Positions 16,595 to 26,435 of a DNA stretch of 64,000 nucleotides are shown in pieces; within the stretch, counting starts at the first letter, position 1; every line of letters starts with the position of its first letter. This DNA is from CADEEN01 sp963816315. GTDB lineage: Bacteria; Pseudomonadota; Gammaproteobacteria; Burkholderiales; Burkholderiaceae_C. The stretch covers positions 28,341-92,340 of the forward strand of contig CAWFJZ010000040.1 in assembly GCA_963816315.1 (NCBI GenBank), given 5' to 3'. A model generated the notes under the pieces. It ran no database searches. It was not told where the DNA came from and saw only the letters and a list, made by a program, of their open reading frames with translations. A program made the translations under genes and the position numbers.

Positions 16595-18018
16595 ACAACA
16601 CAGAAGCCGCTTACACCGATGACCCCGTGCGCGCGTTCGCACTCGCCGCGGTGCTGTGGGGCGTGGTCGGCATGCTGGTCGGCGTGATCATCGCCGCGCA
16701 ACTCGCCTGGCCCGAACTCAACTTCGGCATCCCGTGGTTGTCGTACGGCCGCCTGCGCCCGCTGCACACCAACGCGGTGATCTTCGCCTTCGGCGGCTGC
16801 GCCCTCTTCGCCACCTCGTACCACGTGGTGCAGCGCACCTGCCAGACGCGCCTGTTCGCGCCCAAGCTGGCGATGTTCACCTTCTGGGGCTGGCAGGCGG
16901 TGATCGTGGCCGCGGCGATCACGCTGCCGCTGGGCATCACGCAGAGCAAGGAGTACGCCGAGCTCGAATGGCCGATCGACATCCTGATCGCCGTCGTCTG
17001 GGTCGCCTACGCGGTCGTCTTCTTCGGCACGCTGGGCATCCGCAAGGTGCGCCACATCTACGTCGCCAACTGGTTCTTCGGCGCCTTCATCCTCACCGTG
17101 GCGCTGCTGCACATCGTCAACAGTGCGGCGCTGCCGGTGAGCCTGACCAAGAGCTACAGCGCTTATGCCGGCGTGCAGGACGCGATGGTGCAGTGGTGGT
17201 ACGGCCATAACGCAGTGGGCTTCTTCCTCACCGCGGGCTTCCTCGGGATGATGTACTACTACATCCCCAAGCAGGCCGAGCGGCCGGTGTATTCGTATCG
17301 TCTGTCGATCGTGCACTTCTGGGCCCTGATCTTCACCTACATGTGGGCGGGCCCGCACCACCTGCACTACACCGCGCTGCCCGACTGGGCGCAGTCGATC
17401 GGCATGCTGTTCTCGCTCGTGCTGCTGGCGCCGAGCTGGGGCGGCATGATCAACGGCATCATGACCCTCTCCGGCGCGTGGCACAAACTGCGCGACGACC
17501 CGATCCTCAAATTCATGATCGTCTCGCTCTCGTTCTACGGCATGAGCACGTTCGAGGGGCCGATGATGTCGATCAAGACGGTCAACGCGCTGAGTCACTA
17601 CACCGACTGGACGGTGGGCCATGTGCACAGCGGCGCGCTCGGCTGGGTGGGCCTGATCTCGATGGGCTGCCTGTACCACCTGATCCCGCGCATGTGGGGC
17701 CGCACGCAGATGCACAGCGTGCGCGCGATCTCGCTGCACTTCTGGATCGCCACCGTCGGCATCGTGCTCTACATCGCCGCAATGTGGATCGCCGGCGTGA
17801 TGCAGGGCCTGATGTGGCGCGCAGTCAACAGCGACGGCACCCTCGTCTATAGCTTCGTCGAAAGCGTCAAGGCCACCTATCCGTTCTACGTCGTGCGCCT
17901 GCTCGGCGGGCTGCTCTACCTGAGCGGCATGCTGCTGATGGCGTGGAACGTGGTGATGACGGTGCGTGCCGGCAAGCCCGAGCCGATGCGCGTGCCGGCG
18001 GTCGCCGTCGCGGCTTGA
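16591..18018 (+). CDS. ccoN: cbb3-type cytochrome c oxidase subunit I
   Basis: A 475-residue catalytic subunit with about 12 transmembrane helices. It carries the heme and CuB histidines in LHTNAVIF, WWYGHNAVGFFLT and WAGPHHLHYTALP, and the heme-ligand region TVGHVHSGALGWVG. It reduces oxygen to water at a heme b3-CuB site with high affinity, supporting microaerobic respiration. It starts with a four-base overlap with ccoS and is intact, in contrast to the frameshifted ccoI and ccoO on either side. Confidence 0.97.
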   Translation: MNNTEAAYTDDPVRAFALAAVLWGVVGMLVGVIIAAQLAWPELNFGIPWLSYGRLRPLHTNAVIFAFGGCALFATSYHVVQRTCQTRLFAPKLAMFTFWGWQAVIVAAAITLPLGITQSKEYAELEWPIDILIAVVWVAYAVVFFGTLGIRKVRHIYVANWFFGAFILTVALLHIVNSAALPVSLTKSYSAYAGVQDAMVQWWYGHNAVGFFLTAGFLGMMYYYIPKQAERPVYSYRLSIVHFWALIFTYMWAGPHHLHYTALPDWAQSIGMLFSLVLLAPSWGGMINGIMTLSGAWHKLRDDPILKFMIVSLSFYGMSTFEGPMMSIKTVNALSHYTDWTVGHVHSGALGWVGLISMGCLYHLIPRMWGRTQMHSVRAISLHFWIATVGIVLYIAAMWIAGVMQGLMWRAVNSDGTLVYSFVESVKATYPFYVVRLLGGLLYLSGMLLMAWNVVMTVRAGKPEPMRVPAVAVAA

Positions 18019-18031
18019 GGGAGAGACCACG

Positions 18032-18653
18032 ATGACGACGAACACACCACCCCACCGGTCACGAGCGCATCGAGACCAGCAACTTTTTGCTGATCGTGCT
18101 GATCCTGATCACGGTGGCGATCGGCGGCCTGGTCGAGATCGTGCCGCTGTACTTCCAACGCTCGACCACGCAGCCGGCACCGGGCCTGAAGCCCTACACC
18201 GCCTTGCAGCTCGCCGGCCGCGACGTCTATGTGCGCGAGGGTTGCTACAACTGCCACTCGCAGATGATCCGGCCGTTCCGCGCCGAGACGCTGCGCTACG
18301 GGCCGTATTCCACCGCCGGCGAGTTCGTTTACGACCGGCCGTTCCAATGGGGCAGCAAGCGCACCGGCCCCGACCTGCACCGCGTCGGCGGGCGCTACAG
18401 CGACGAATGGCATCGCGTGCACCTGCTCAACCCGCGCGACCTGGTGCCCGAGTCGAACATGCCGGCGTACCCGTGGCTGGAGCGCGCAGCCGTCGATGCA
18501 GCCGTGATGCCGACCAAGCTGGCCGCCCTGCGCACGCTCGGCGCGCCGTACAGCGACGACGAGGTCAAGGGCAGCGCAGAAGCCGTCAAGGGCAAGAGCG
18601 AACTCGACGCGCTGGTGGCGTACCTGCAGGTGCTCGGCACTTCGATCAAGTGA
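18032..18653 (+). CDS. ccoO: cbb3 oxidase subunit II (monoheme cytochrome c), frameshifted near the start
   Basis: About 206 residues. A membrane anchor (FLLIVLILITVAIGGLVEIV) is followed by the heme site CYNCH in VREGCYNCHSQMIRPF and a distal Met in ESNMPAYPW. From the ATG at 18032 the frame is open but wrong after codon 6: a run of four C at 18050-18053 needs one base fewer to give T-G-H-E-R-I-E-T-S-N-F-L. No alternative start precedes the HERIETSNF segment in the correct frame, so an indel error is the simplest explanation. CcoO passes electrons from CcoP to CcoN. Confidence 0.92.
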
Positions 18654-18660
18654 GGCGGTG

Positions 18661-18810
18661 ATGGATTTGAATGACCTGCGCAGCGCGATCACGCTGCTGT
18701 CCTTTGTGATGTTCATCGGCCTGGTGGCCTGGGCCTGGTCGGCACGGCGACACGAAGCCTTCGACGAAGCGGCGCGACTGCCGTTCGACGGCGAGGAGCA
18801 ACTTTCATGA
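18661..18810 (+). CDS. ccoQ: cbb3 oxidase subunit IV (CcoQ)
   Basis: A 49-residue single-span protein: MDLNDLRSAITLLSFVMF, then LVAWAWSARRHEAFDEAARLPF. The helix followed by the charged W-x-R-x-x-x-x-F-D-E-A-A tail is typical of CcoQ, which stabilises the oxidase complex. It lies seven bases after ccoO and its stop overlaps the ccoP start (ATGA). Confidence 0.92.
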   Translation: MDLNDLRSAITLLSFVMFIGLVAWAWSARRHEAFDEAARLPFDGEEQLS

Positions 18811-19687
18811 GCGACTTCTTCTCCGGCGGCTGGTCGATCGGCATCGCGATCGTCACGGTGGCGAGCCTGCTCGCCTGCCTGGCGCTGCTGATCATCGCCG
18901 CGCGCCGTCGCGTCGTGGCAGGCGTCACCGACAACAGCACCGGCCATGTCTGGGACGAAGACCTGCGCGAACTCAACAACCCGCTGCCGCGCTGGTGGAT
19001 GGTGCTGTTCGTCATCACCGTCGTGTTCTCGTTCGCCTATCTCGCGCTCTACCCCGGGCTGGGCGCCTACGCGGGCACCTTTCAGTGGAGCAGCACGGGA
19101 CAGTACGAAGCCGAGCAGGCCCGCGCGCGCGCCGAGATCGCGCCGCTGTACGCGCGCTTCGCGGCGATGGACGAAAAGCAGCTCGCTGCCGATACGCAGG
19201 CGATGGGCATCGGCGAGCGCCTGTTCATCAACAACTGCGCCGCCTGCCATGGCTCGGACGCGCGCGGCAGCAAGGGCTTCCCGAACCTGACCGACCGCGA
19301 CTGGCTGTGGGGCGGCTCGTTCGACGACATCCGCAAGACCATCGCCGAAGGCCGCACCGGCGCGATGCCGCCGATGGCCGACGCGATCGGCGGCGGCGAG
19401 AACGTGCGCAACGTCGCGCACTATGTGCTGAGCCTGGCCGGCAGTCCGCACGACAACGTGGCCGCGCAGCTCGGCCGCAGCAAGTTCACGGCCTGCGCCG
19501 CCTGCCACGGCATCGACGGCAAGGGCAACACCGCCATGGGCGCGCCCAATCTCACCGACCAGGTCTGGCTGCACGGCTGGGGCGAAGAAGCGGTGGCCGC
19601 GATGGTCACCGGCGGCAAGACCAACATGATGCCGGCGCACGCGAGCCGGTTGACCGCCGAGCAGGTGCGCGTGCTCGCAGCGTATGT

Positions 19688-19706
<19 letters not shown>
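18807..19706 (+). CDS. ccoP: cbb3 oxidase subunit III (diheme cytochrome c)
   Basis: A 299-residue membrane-anchored diheme cytochrome. The N-terminus has transmembrane segments joined by the VWDEDLRELNNPLPRWW linker characteristic of CcoP. Two cytochrome c domains follow, each with CAACH (near residues 143 and 231) and a distal Met (AMPPMAD, MMPAHAS). It accepts electrons from periplasmic cytochromes and feeds CcoO. The end overlaps the ccoG start by 19 bases. Confidence 0.96.
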
Positions 19707-21121
<1,415 letters not shown>

Positions 21122-21133
21122 AAGGAAGCATTC

Positions 21134-21316
21134 GTGAGCAACTCATCCCTGCCCTGGTGGCGCTACGGCATGGTGTGGCTGGTGATCGGCGGCCCGGCCG
21201 CCGTGGTGATCGCCTGCATCGCCACGCTGGTGATCGCCGTCACGCATCCCGATCCGGTGCTGCCGACGGTGCAGATGCCGGCCCTGAAGGCGCGCAACCT
21301 CGGCGCCTCGAAATGA
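21134..21316 (+). CDS. Small FixH-like membrane protein, 60 aa
   Basis: Starts at GTG 21134 behind AAAGGAAG. It has one transmembrane helix preceded by PWWRYGMVWLVIGGP, the signature at the N-terminus of FixH/CcoH proteins, but lacks their periplasmic domain. Short FixH-like proteins directly after ccoG are common in Burkholderiales. FixH/CcoH helps assemble cbb3 oxidase; whether this short form does is inferred from position. The stop overlaps the next start. Confidence 0.75.
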   Translation: MSNSSLPWWRYGMVWLVIGGPAAVVIACIATLVIAVTHPDPVLPTVQMPALKARNLGASK

Positions 21317-21540
21317 TGCGCGACGCGCTGCAGATCGCATGGCCGGCCTTCCTGGCCGCGGCGCTGCTCGAACTGCTGGTGTTCGCGCATGTCGATCCGG
21401 CCGACGTGCACACACTGGCCGGCGCGCCGGTCGAGTTGTCGCGGCAGGCGGTCTATACGCTGTCGTTCTTCGGCTTCTGGGCGGTCTGCGCGGCGGCATG
21501 TGCGCTGTGCGTGTGGCTGCAGCGGCGGGTGACGACATGA
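21313..21540 (+). CDS. Small two-span membrane protein in the fix/cco block, 75 aa
   Basis: Starts at ATG 21313, overlapping the previous stop; a second in-frame ATG follows at 21316. Two hydrophobic helices (AFLAAALLELLVFAHV and LSFFGFWAVCAAACALCVWL) are joined by a short polar loop. Its stop overlaps the hemN start. It is probably one more conserved small protein of the cbb3 assembly cluster; no function is known to me. Confidence 0.68.
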   Translation: MMRDALQIAWPAFLAAALLELLVFAHVDPADVHTLAGAPVELSRQAVYTLSFFGFWAVCAAACALCVWLQRRVTT

Positions 21541-22967
21541 ACAACACGACGACCCCCAGCGCCTTCACGCCCGAGCTGCTGCAGCGGCTCGGCCCTTTCC
21601 TCGACCGCAACGGCCCGCGCTACACCTCGTACCCCACGGCCGACCGCCTGCACGATGGATTCACCGAGTCGCATTACCGCCTGGCATTGGCGGCACGCGG
21701 CGAGTTGTCGCGCCATCAAGCCGCGCCGCCGCTGGCGCTGTACGTGCACCTGCCGTTCTGCGAATCGGTGTGCTACTACTGCGCTTGCAACAAGGTGGTG
21801 ACGCGCCACCATGAACGCTCCGCCGAGTACCTGGACGCGCTCGAACGCGAGGTGGCGCTGGTGGGGGCAGCGCTCGGCACGGGTGAACGCCAGCGCGTGA
21901 CGCAGGTGCACTTCGGCGGCGGCACGCCCACCTTCCTCAGCGACGAGGAGTTGTCGCGGCTGTGGGGCGTGCTGGCGCGCGCGTTCGACATCGCGCGCGA
22001 CGCCGAGTGCTCGATCGAGGTCGATCCGCGCACCGCCGATCCGGGGCGCCTGGCGCACCTGCGCGCGCTCGGCTTCAACCGCGTCAGCTTCGGCGTGCAG
22101 GACTTCGATGCCCAGGTGCAGCAGGCGGTGCACCGCGTGCAGCCGTTCGAGCAGGTGCGTGCGCTGATCGACAGTGCGCGCGAGTTCGGCTTCGAGTCGA
22201 TCAATGCCGATCTGATCTACGGCCTGCCGCGGCAAACGGCGGCCAGTTTCGAGCGCACGATTGATTTGATGACCGCGCTGGCGCCCGACCGCATCGCGCT
22301 CTACGGCTACGCGCACCTGCCCGAGCGCTTCAAGCCGCAGCGCCGCATCGTCCCGGCCGAGCTGCCTGACGGCAGCGCGCGGCTGGCGATGCTCGGCCAT
22401 GCGATCCGCTCGCTCGGCGCCGCGGGCTACGACTACATCGGCATGGACCACTTTGCGCTCGCGCACGACGCGCTGGCGGTGGCCAAGCGCGAGGGCCGCC
22501 TGCACCGCAACTTCCAGGGCTACACCACGCAACCGGAGTGCGACCTGATCGGCCTGGGCGTCTCGGCGATCGGCGGCGTCGGCGCCACGCTGGCGCAAAA
22601 CGCGAAGACTCTCGACGGCTATTACGGCGCGCTGCAGGCCGGGCGTCTGGCCACCGAACGCGGGCGTGCGCTCGACAGCGACGACCTGCTGCGGCGCGCG
22701 ATCGTGATGGGCCTGATGTGCCGCGGCCGGCTCGACTTTGCGCAGATCGAGGCCGAATTCGGCGTTGTGGTGCCGGCGCACTTCGGCGCCGAGCTGCAGC
22801 AGCTCGACGCGATGGCGCAGCGCGGCCTGCTGCGCCTCGACGATCGCGGCGCCCTGCTCACCGCCGACGGCTGGAGCGTCGTGCGCGCGGTGGCGATGGT
22901 GTTCGACCGCTATCTCGCCGGCACGCCGCCGCCGGCGGCCGGCGGGCGCTTCTCGCGCCTGGTGTGA
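21537..22967 (+). CDS. hemN: Oxygen-independent coproporphyrinogen III oxidase
   Basis: A 476-residue radical-SAM enzyme that decarboxylates coproporphyrinogen III to protoporphyrinogen IX under low oxygen, supplying heme for the hemoproteins encoded around it. Motifs: GPRYTSYPTADR at the start, the Fe-S motif CESVCYYCACN, the SAM-binding FGGGTPTFL and RVSFGVQDFD, and the HemN-specific C-terminal domain. The start at ATG 21537 overlaps the preceding stop. Family length and motifs are complete. Confidence 0.95.
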   Translation: MNNTTTPSAFTPELLQRLGPFLDRNGPRYTSYPTADRLHDGFTESHYRLALAARGELSRHQAAPPLALYVHLPFCESVCYYCACNKVVTRHHERSAEYLDALEREVALVGAALGTGERQRVTQVHFGGGTPTFLSDEELSRLWGVLARAFDIARDAECSIEVDPRTADPGRLAHLRALGFNRVSFGVQDFDAQVQQAVHRVQPFEQVRALIDSAREFGFESINADLIYGLPRQTAASFERTIDLMTALAPDRIALYGYAHLPERFKPQRRIVPAELPDGSARLAMLGHAIRSLGAAGYDYIGMDHFALAHDALAVAKREGRLHRNFQGYTTQPECDLIGLGVSAIGGVGATLAQNAKTLDGYYGALQAGRLATERGRALDSDDLLRRAIVMGLMCRGRLDFAQIEAEFGVVVPAHFGAELQQLDAMAQRGLLRLDDRGALLTADGWSVVRAVAMVFDRYLAGTPPPAAGGRFSRLV

Positions 22968-23641
22968 TGGCGCTGGACAGCGGTCATGCCGTCGTCGCCG
23001 CGGCGGCGCTGATGGGATTGGCGGGGCTGCCGCATTGCGCTGCGATGTGCGCCGCGCCTTGTGCAGCGCTCGCCGGCCGCGGCGCGGCATCGCAACCGCT
23101 GTTCCAGGCCGCGCGCGTGGCCGGTTATGCCGCCGCGGGTGCGCTGGCCGCGGCCAGCGTCGGCGCGTTGCGCGACGGCCTGGCGTGGACCGCGGCGCTG
23201 CATCCGCTGTGGACGCTGCTGCACATGGCCGCGCTCGTGCTCGGCGTGTGGCTGCTGTGGTGCGGGCGCTGGCCCGCCGCGCTGCAACGCGCGGCCTCGG
23301 CGTCGGCGCCGCTGCCCGGCGGCTGGCAACGCGTCGCCGGCCCGGTGCGCAGCGCGGGCGCCGGCGCACTGTGGATCGCGTGGCCCTGCGCGCTGTCGCA
23401 ATCGGCGCTGCTGGTCAGCACGCTGGCCTCATCGCCACTGCAAGGTGCGGCGGCCATGGCGGCGTTCGCCGTCGCATCGTCGCCCGCGTTGTGGCTCGGG
23501 CCCGCGCTGCTGCGGCGTGTGAGCGGCCTGCGCAGCGACGGCGCGCTGGCGATGCGAGGCGCCGGCGCGCTGCTCGCGGCCGGCTCGGCCTGGGCGCTCG
23601 GCCACGGGCTGTGGCAGCGCGTGGCTGCGTGGTGCGCCTGA
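22967..23641 (+). CDS. TauE/SafE or DsbD_2-like membrane protein of the cbb3 cluster
   Basis: A 224-residue, Ala-rich protein with about six transmembrane helices. LMGLAGLPHCAAMCAAPCAAL near the N-terminus corresponds to the GxxHCxxMC motif of the DsbD_2/UreH-like transmembrane family that accompanies cbb3 oxidase genes, and the two cysteines may bind copper or cycle redox. It starts in TGATG overlap with hemN. The usual annotation, sulfite exporter, is not supported by context; copper or thiol handling for oxidase assembly is more likely. The 3' end is overlapped antisense by the hemerythrin frame. Confidence 0.72.
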   Translation: MALDSGHAVVAAAALMGLAGLPHCAAMCAAPCAALAGRGAASQPLFQAARVAGYAAAGALAAASVGALRDGLAWTAALHPLWTLLHMAALVLGVWLLWCGRWPAALQRAASASAPLPGGWQRVAGPVRSAGAGALWIAWPCALSQSALLVSTLASSPLQGAAAMAAFAVASSPALWLGPALLRRVSGLRSDGALAMRGAGALLAAGSAWALGHGLWQRVAAWCA

Positions 23642-24227
23642 GCGCTAGAGGCCCTAGGCCGAACGGCGCCGGCGTGATGCGCAGGATGGTCGCGAACAGC
23701 GCTTCGTAAACCGCCTCGGGCGCCGAGCCGGTGAGCGCGTCGCGGTGGCTGCCGAAAGCGCGGTCGAGCACGCGCCAATCCTCCTCGCCGAACACGCGCT
23801 CGGCCAGCGGCAGGATTTCTTCTTCCTCGACACGCATGTGTTCGAGGTAGAACTTGACATAGCGCTCGAGCGCGTCCTCGAAGGCCTGGCGGCGCGATTC
23901 GCCGAGCAGCTCCCAAGCGGTCAGCAGGTGTTCGAGTTTGCGCATGCGCGCCTCGCCGCTCGCATGCTCGCCATCCAGGCGCCGCAGCGTCTCGTCGGCC
24001 TCTTGCGTGTACTCGCGCAGGCGCGGGAACAGCATCGTCGTTTCCTTGACGTGATGCAGCCGCTCCGGAAACTCATCGACGTAGAACAACATCGCGCGCA
24101 GCGCCCTGAACTCGGGAGCATGGTTGTGGCGGCGGGCCTCGTTGACCATCATCACCATCGTGCGCAGCACGGCGGCCAGCGCCTGGTGCTCGGTGCGGAT
24201 GATGCGGGCGGTGGCAGAGCTGCTCAT
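23415..24227 (-). CDS. Hemerythrin-domain protein
   Basis: The first 190 residues form a hemerythrin domain: IRTEHQALAAVL, FYVDEFPERLHHVKETTMLFPRLRE, then HASGEARM and FYLEHMRVEEEEILPLAE provide the His/Glu ligands of a diiron site. Such proteins bind oxygen or NO, or repair NO-damaged iron centres (compare YtfE). After about residue 196 the frame continues antisense into the TauE-like gene with a low-complexity Arg/Ala tail that is probably not real, so the true end is near 23640 and a lost stop codon is possible. Two FNR-like boxes just upstream suit anaerobic or nitrosative induction. Confidence 0.8.
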   Translation of the reverse strand: MSSSATARIIRTEHQALAAVLRTMVMMVNEARRHNHAPEFRALRAMLFYVDEFPERLHHVKETTMLFPRLREYTQEADETLRRLDGEHASGEARMRKLEHLLTAWELLGESRRQAFEDALERYVKFYLEHMRVEEEEILPLAERVFGEEDWRVLDRAFGSHRDALTGSAPEAVYEALFATILRITPAPFGLGPLALRRTTQPRAATARGRAPRPSRPRAARRRLASPARRRCAGRSHAAAARARATTRATMRRRTPPWPPHLAVAMRPAC

Positions 24228-24260
24228 GGCCCATGCTCGCACCTCGTTCACGCCCAGGCC

Positions 24261-24305
24261 TTGAACTGCGTCAAGCGGCACGGCTCATCAGTTGCGCCGC
24301 GTCAA
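24261..24305. promoter_or_regulatory. Tandem FNR/DNR-like boxes before the hemerythrin gene
   Basis: TTGAACTGCGTCAA at 24261-24274 and TTGCGCCGCGTCAA at 24292-24305, both with a canonical GTCAA right half. Their starts are 31 bases apart, about three helical turns, so two dimers could bind the same face. The nearer box is 34 bases upstream of the hemerythrin ATG at 24227. Confidence 0.55.
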
Positions 24306-24327
24306 GGCTGCGCAACGCCGACGTCGT

Positions 24328-25446
24328 TCAGTCGAGGCCGCCGAAGAAAGCGCTGATCTCACCGGCCAGCGCCGCGGGCTGTTCAAGCGCGGCGAAGTGG
24401 CCGCCCTTGGCCATCACGCTCCAGCGACGGATGTCGGCGAAGGTGCGCGCCGCCGCCTCGCGCGGCGGGCGCAGGATCTCGTGCGGGAACTCGCAGTAGC
24501 CGGTGGGCACGGTGATCGGGCCGTCGATCGGCCAGGGCCCATGCGCTCGGGCGTAGTAAGGCCAGAACGAAGCGCCGATGCAGCGCGTGAACCAGTACAG
24601 GCTGATGTTGCCGAGCATCTCGTCCATCGACAGCGCGTGGCGGGGATCGCCGTCGTTGTCGGTCCAGGCGCGGTATTTCTCGGCGATCCACGCGGCCAGG
24701 CCGACGGGGGAGTCGGTGAGCGCGAAGGCCAGCGTCTGCGGCCGCGTGCCCTGCATCGCCTGGTAGCCGGTCTCCTCCTTCAGCCAAGCCTGCATCTCAT
24801 CGACGTAGCGGCGCTCGGCGGGGCTGGGGTTGTTGAACATCGCCGCATCGCGCTTCAACGGCATCAGGTTCAGATGGATGCCGCTGACGTGATCGGCGCG
24901 ATTCGCGCCCAGCCACGCGGTGACGAACGAGCCCCAGTCGCCGCCCTGAGCGCCGTAGCGCGCGTAGCCCAGGCGCTCGTGCATCAAGGTGTCGAAGATG
25001 GCGCCGATGTCGGCCAGCGCCTTGCGCGGCTGGTGCGGTTCGAACGACAGCGTGTAGCCGGGCAGCGACGGCACGACGAGGCTGAAGCCCTCGGCCGCCA
25101 GCAGCGGGATCAGCTTCATGAACTCGAGCACCGAGCCGGGCCAGCCGTGCGAGAGCAGCAGCGGCTTCGGGTTGGCGCCCGCGCCGCGCACGTGCAGGAA
25201 GTGGATGTCGATGCCGTCGATGCGCGTCTTCCACTGCGGCCAGGCGTTGAGCGCGGCTTCGGTGGCGCGCCAGTCGAAGCGCGTGCGCCAGTCGTGCACC
25301 AGCTCGCGCATGAAGGCGAGCGAGGTGCCGTAGGCCCACGGCTCGTCAGGCGCCTCGTCGGGCCACAGCGTGCGGTCCAGGCGCGCGTGCAGGTCGTCGA
25401 TCGCCGACTGCGGCACGGCGAGCGTGAACGTGCGGATGTCGGTCAT
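24328..25446 (-). CDS. Epoxide hydrolase (EHN-type alpha/beta hydrolase)
   Basis: A 372-residue enzyme with the N-terminal EHN domain (AIDDLHARLDRTLWPDEAPD) followed by an alpha/beta-hydrolase core. LLLSHGWPGSVLEF forms the oxyanion hole, GAQGGDWGSF has the nucleophilic Asp, and AKGGHFAALEQP has the catalytic His. The expected reaction is hydration of an epoxide to a vicinal diol. It is cytoplasmic, with no signal peptide. It stands at the border of the catabolic cluster, and its product type fits the diol-oxidising genes near 50 kb. The substrate is unknown. Confidence 0.9.
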   Translation of the reverse strand: MTDIRTFTLAVPQSAIDDLHARLDRTLWPDEAPDEPWAYGTSLAFMRELVHDWRTRFDWRATEAALNAWPQWKTRIDGIDIHFLHVRGAGANPKPLLLSHGWPGSVLEFMKLIPLLAAEGFSLVVPSLPGYTLSFEPHQPRKALADIGAIFDTLMHERLGYARYGAQGGDWGSFVTAWLGANRADHVSGIHLNLMPLKRDAAMFNNPSPAERRYVDEMQAWLKEETGYQAMQGTRPQTLAFALTDSPVGLAAWIAEKYRAWTDNDGDPRHALSMDEMLGNISLYWFTRCIGASFWPYYARAHGPWPIDGPITVPTGYCEFPHEILRPPREAAARTFADIRRWSVMAKGGHFAALEQPAALAGEISAFFGGLD

Positions 25447-25475
25447 GAAAGTGGGCCTTCAAGGTCTGAGAAAAC

Positions 25476-25545
25476 CCGTTCGGGCTGAGCCTGTCGAAGC
25501 CCTGGGCATATGGCACGAAGGCTTCGACAAGCTCAGCCCGAACGG
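25476..25545. repeat. REP/REPIN-like inverted repeat (copy 1)
   Basis: Two 25-base arms, 25476-25500 and 25521-25545, are inverted copies differing at one position; each contains the core TTCGGGCTGAGC. The 20-base loop, read on the other strand, has CTTCGTGCCATATGCC. Closely related sequence, including the flanking CTTCAAGGTCTG, occurs at 34145-34273, and a decayed copy lies at 42808-42880. It fills the gap between the epoxide hydrolase and aldolase genes and may also act as a transcription barrier. Confidence 0.85.
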
Positions 25546-25559
25546 TGACCAGGTTGCGT

Positions 25560-26372
25560 TCAAGTGAGCATGTCGGGCTGGGTCTTCAGCAACTGCTCCC
25601 AGATCGGCTGGAAGTGCAGCCAGCCGATGTACTCGCTGCCCACATGCTCGCGGCTGTAGCGCGCCTTGTCTTCGGGCACGAGCTGCGGCGTCTGGCCCGA
25701 GGCGTCGATCAACAGTTGCTGTTGGCAGCAGCGCTCCAAGGCCATGAACCAGAACGCCGCGGCCTCGATGCTGTGCCGGCTGGCCGTGATCAGGCCATGG
25801 TTCTGGTGGATCGCCGCCCTGACGCCCTTGAACGCCAAGGCGACCTTGTGGCCGGCATCGACTTCGACCGCCACCTTGCCGCCTTCGTCGGCGATCACCA
25901 CATGGTCTTCGAAGAAGCAGGCCGCGTCCTGCGTGATCGGCGGCAGCGGCCGGCCGAGCGACGCATAGGCGCCGCCATACACGGTGTGCGCGTGGCACAT
26001 GGCGACGATGTCGGCGTGGTGCTCGTGCACGGCGGCGTGCAGCACGAAGCCGGCGCGGTTGATCGCGTACTCGCCTTCCACCACCTGGCCGCTGTGGTCG
26101 GCCAGGATCAGGTTCGAACACTTGACCTGCGAGAAGTGCACCGCCATCGGGTTGGTCCAGTACAGATGCGGGCGCTCCGGGTCGCGCACCGTGAGGTGCC
26201 CGGCAAAGCCGTAGTCCAGGCCGTGCAGTGCGAAGGCACGACAGGCGGCGACCAGGCGCTCCTGGCGATGGCGGCGCTCGGCCGCGGGCGTGGCGAAGGT
26301 CGGCGTCTCGGGGAACTTCAGGCCCGGTTGTTCGGGCTGGTAGATCGATTCGCGCTTGCGGGTGTTGAGCAT
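25560..26372 (-). CDS. Class II aldolase/adducin family protein
   Basis: A 270-residue cytoplasmic protein of the fuculose-aldolase/adducin fold. GLDYGFAGHLTVRDP, the HAAVHEHHADIVAMCHAHT pair with metal-ligand histidines, and AAIHQNHGLI with the third His are all present. Members act as sugar-phosphate aldolases, epimerases or decarboxylases; the sequence does not single out one substrate. It lies downstream of a TPP-enzyme gene on the same strand and may form an operon with it. A role in handling small oxidised carbon fragments is inferred. Confidence 0.85.
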   Translation of the reverse strand: MLNTRKRESIYQPEQPGLKFPETPTFATPAAERRHRQERLVAACRAFALHGLDYGFAGHLTVRDPERPHLYWTNPMAVHFSQVKCSNLILADHSGQVVEGEYAINRAGFVLHAAVHEHHADIVAMCHAHTVYGGAYASLGRPLPPITQDAACFFEDHVVIADEGGKVAVEVDAGHKVALAFKGVRAAIHQNHGLITASRHSIEAAAFWFMALERCCQQQLLIDASGQTPQLVPEDKARYSREHVGSEYIGWLHFQPIWEQLLKTQPDMLT

Positions 26373-26435
26373 GGTGGACTCCTTTTTAGTTGACGATACG
26401 TTTCTCGCAGCACGCGGTGCTGGGTCTTGTTCGGC

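Noticed and set aside
22967..23641. Sulfite exporter as the function of the TauE-like protein
   Set aside because: The HCxxMC motif and location behind ccoG/hemN fit the cbb3-assembly DsbD_2/UreH-like group; no sulfur genes are near.
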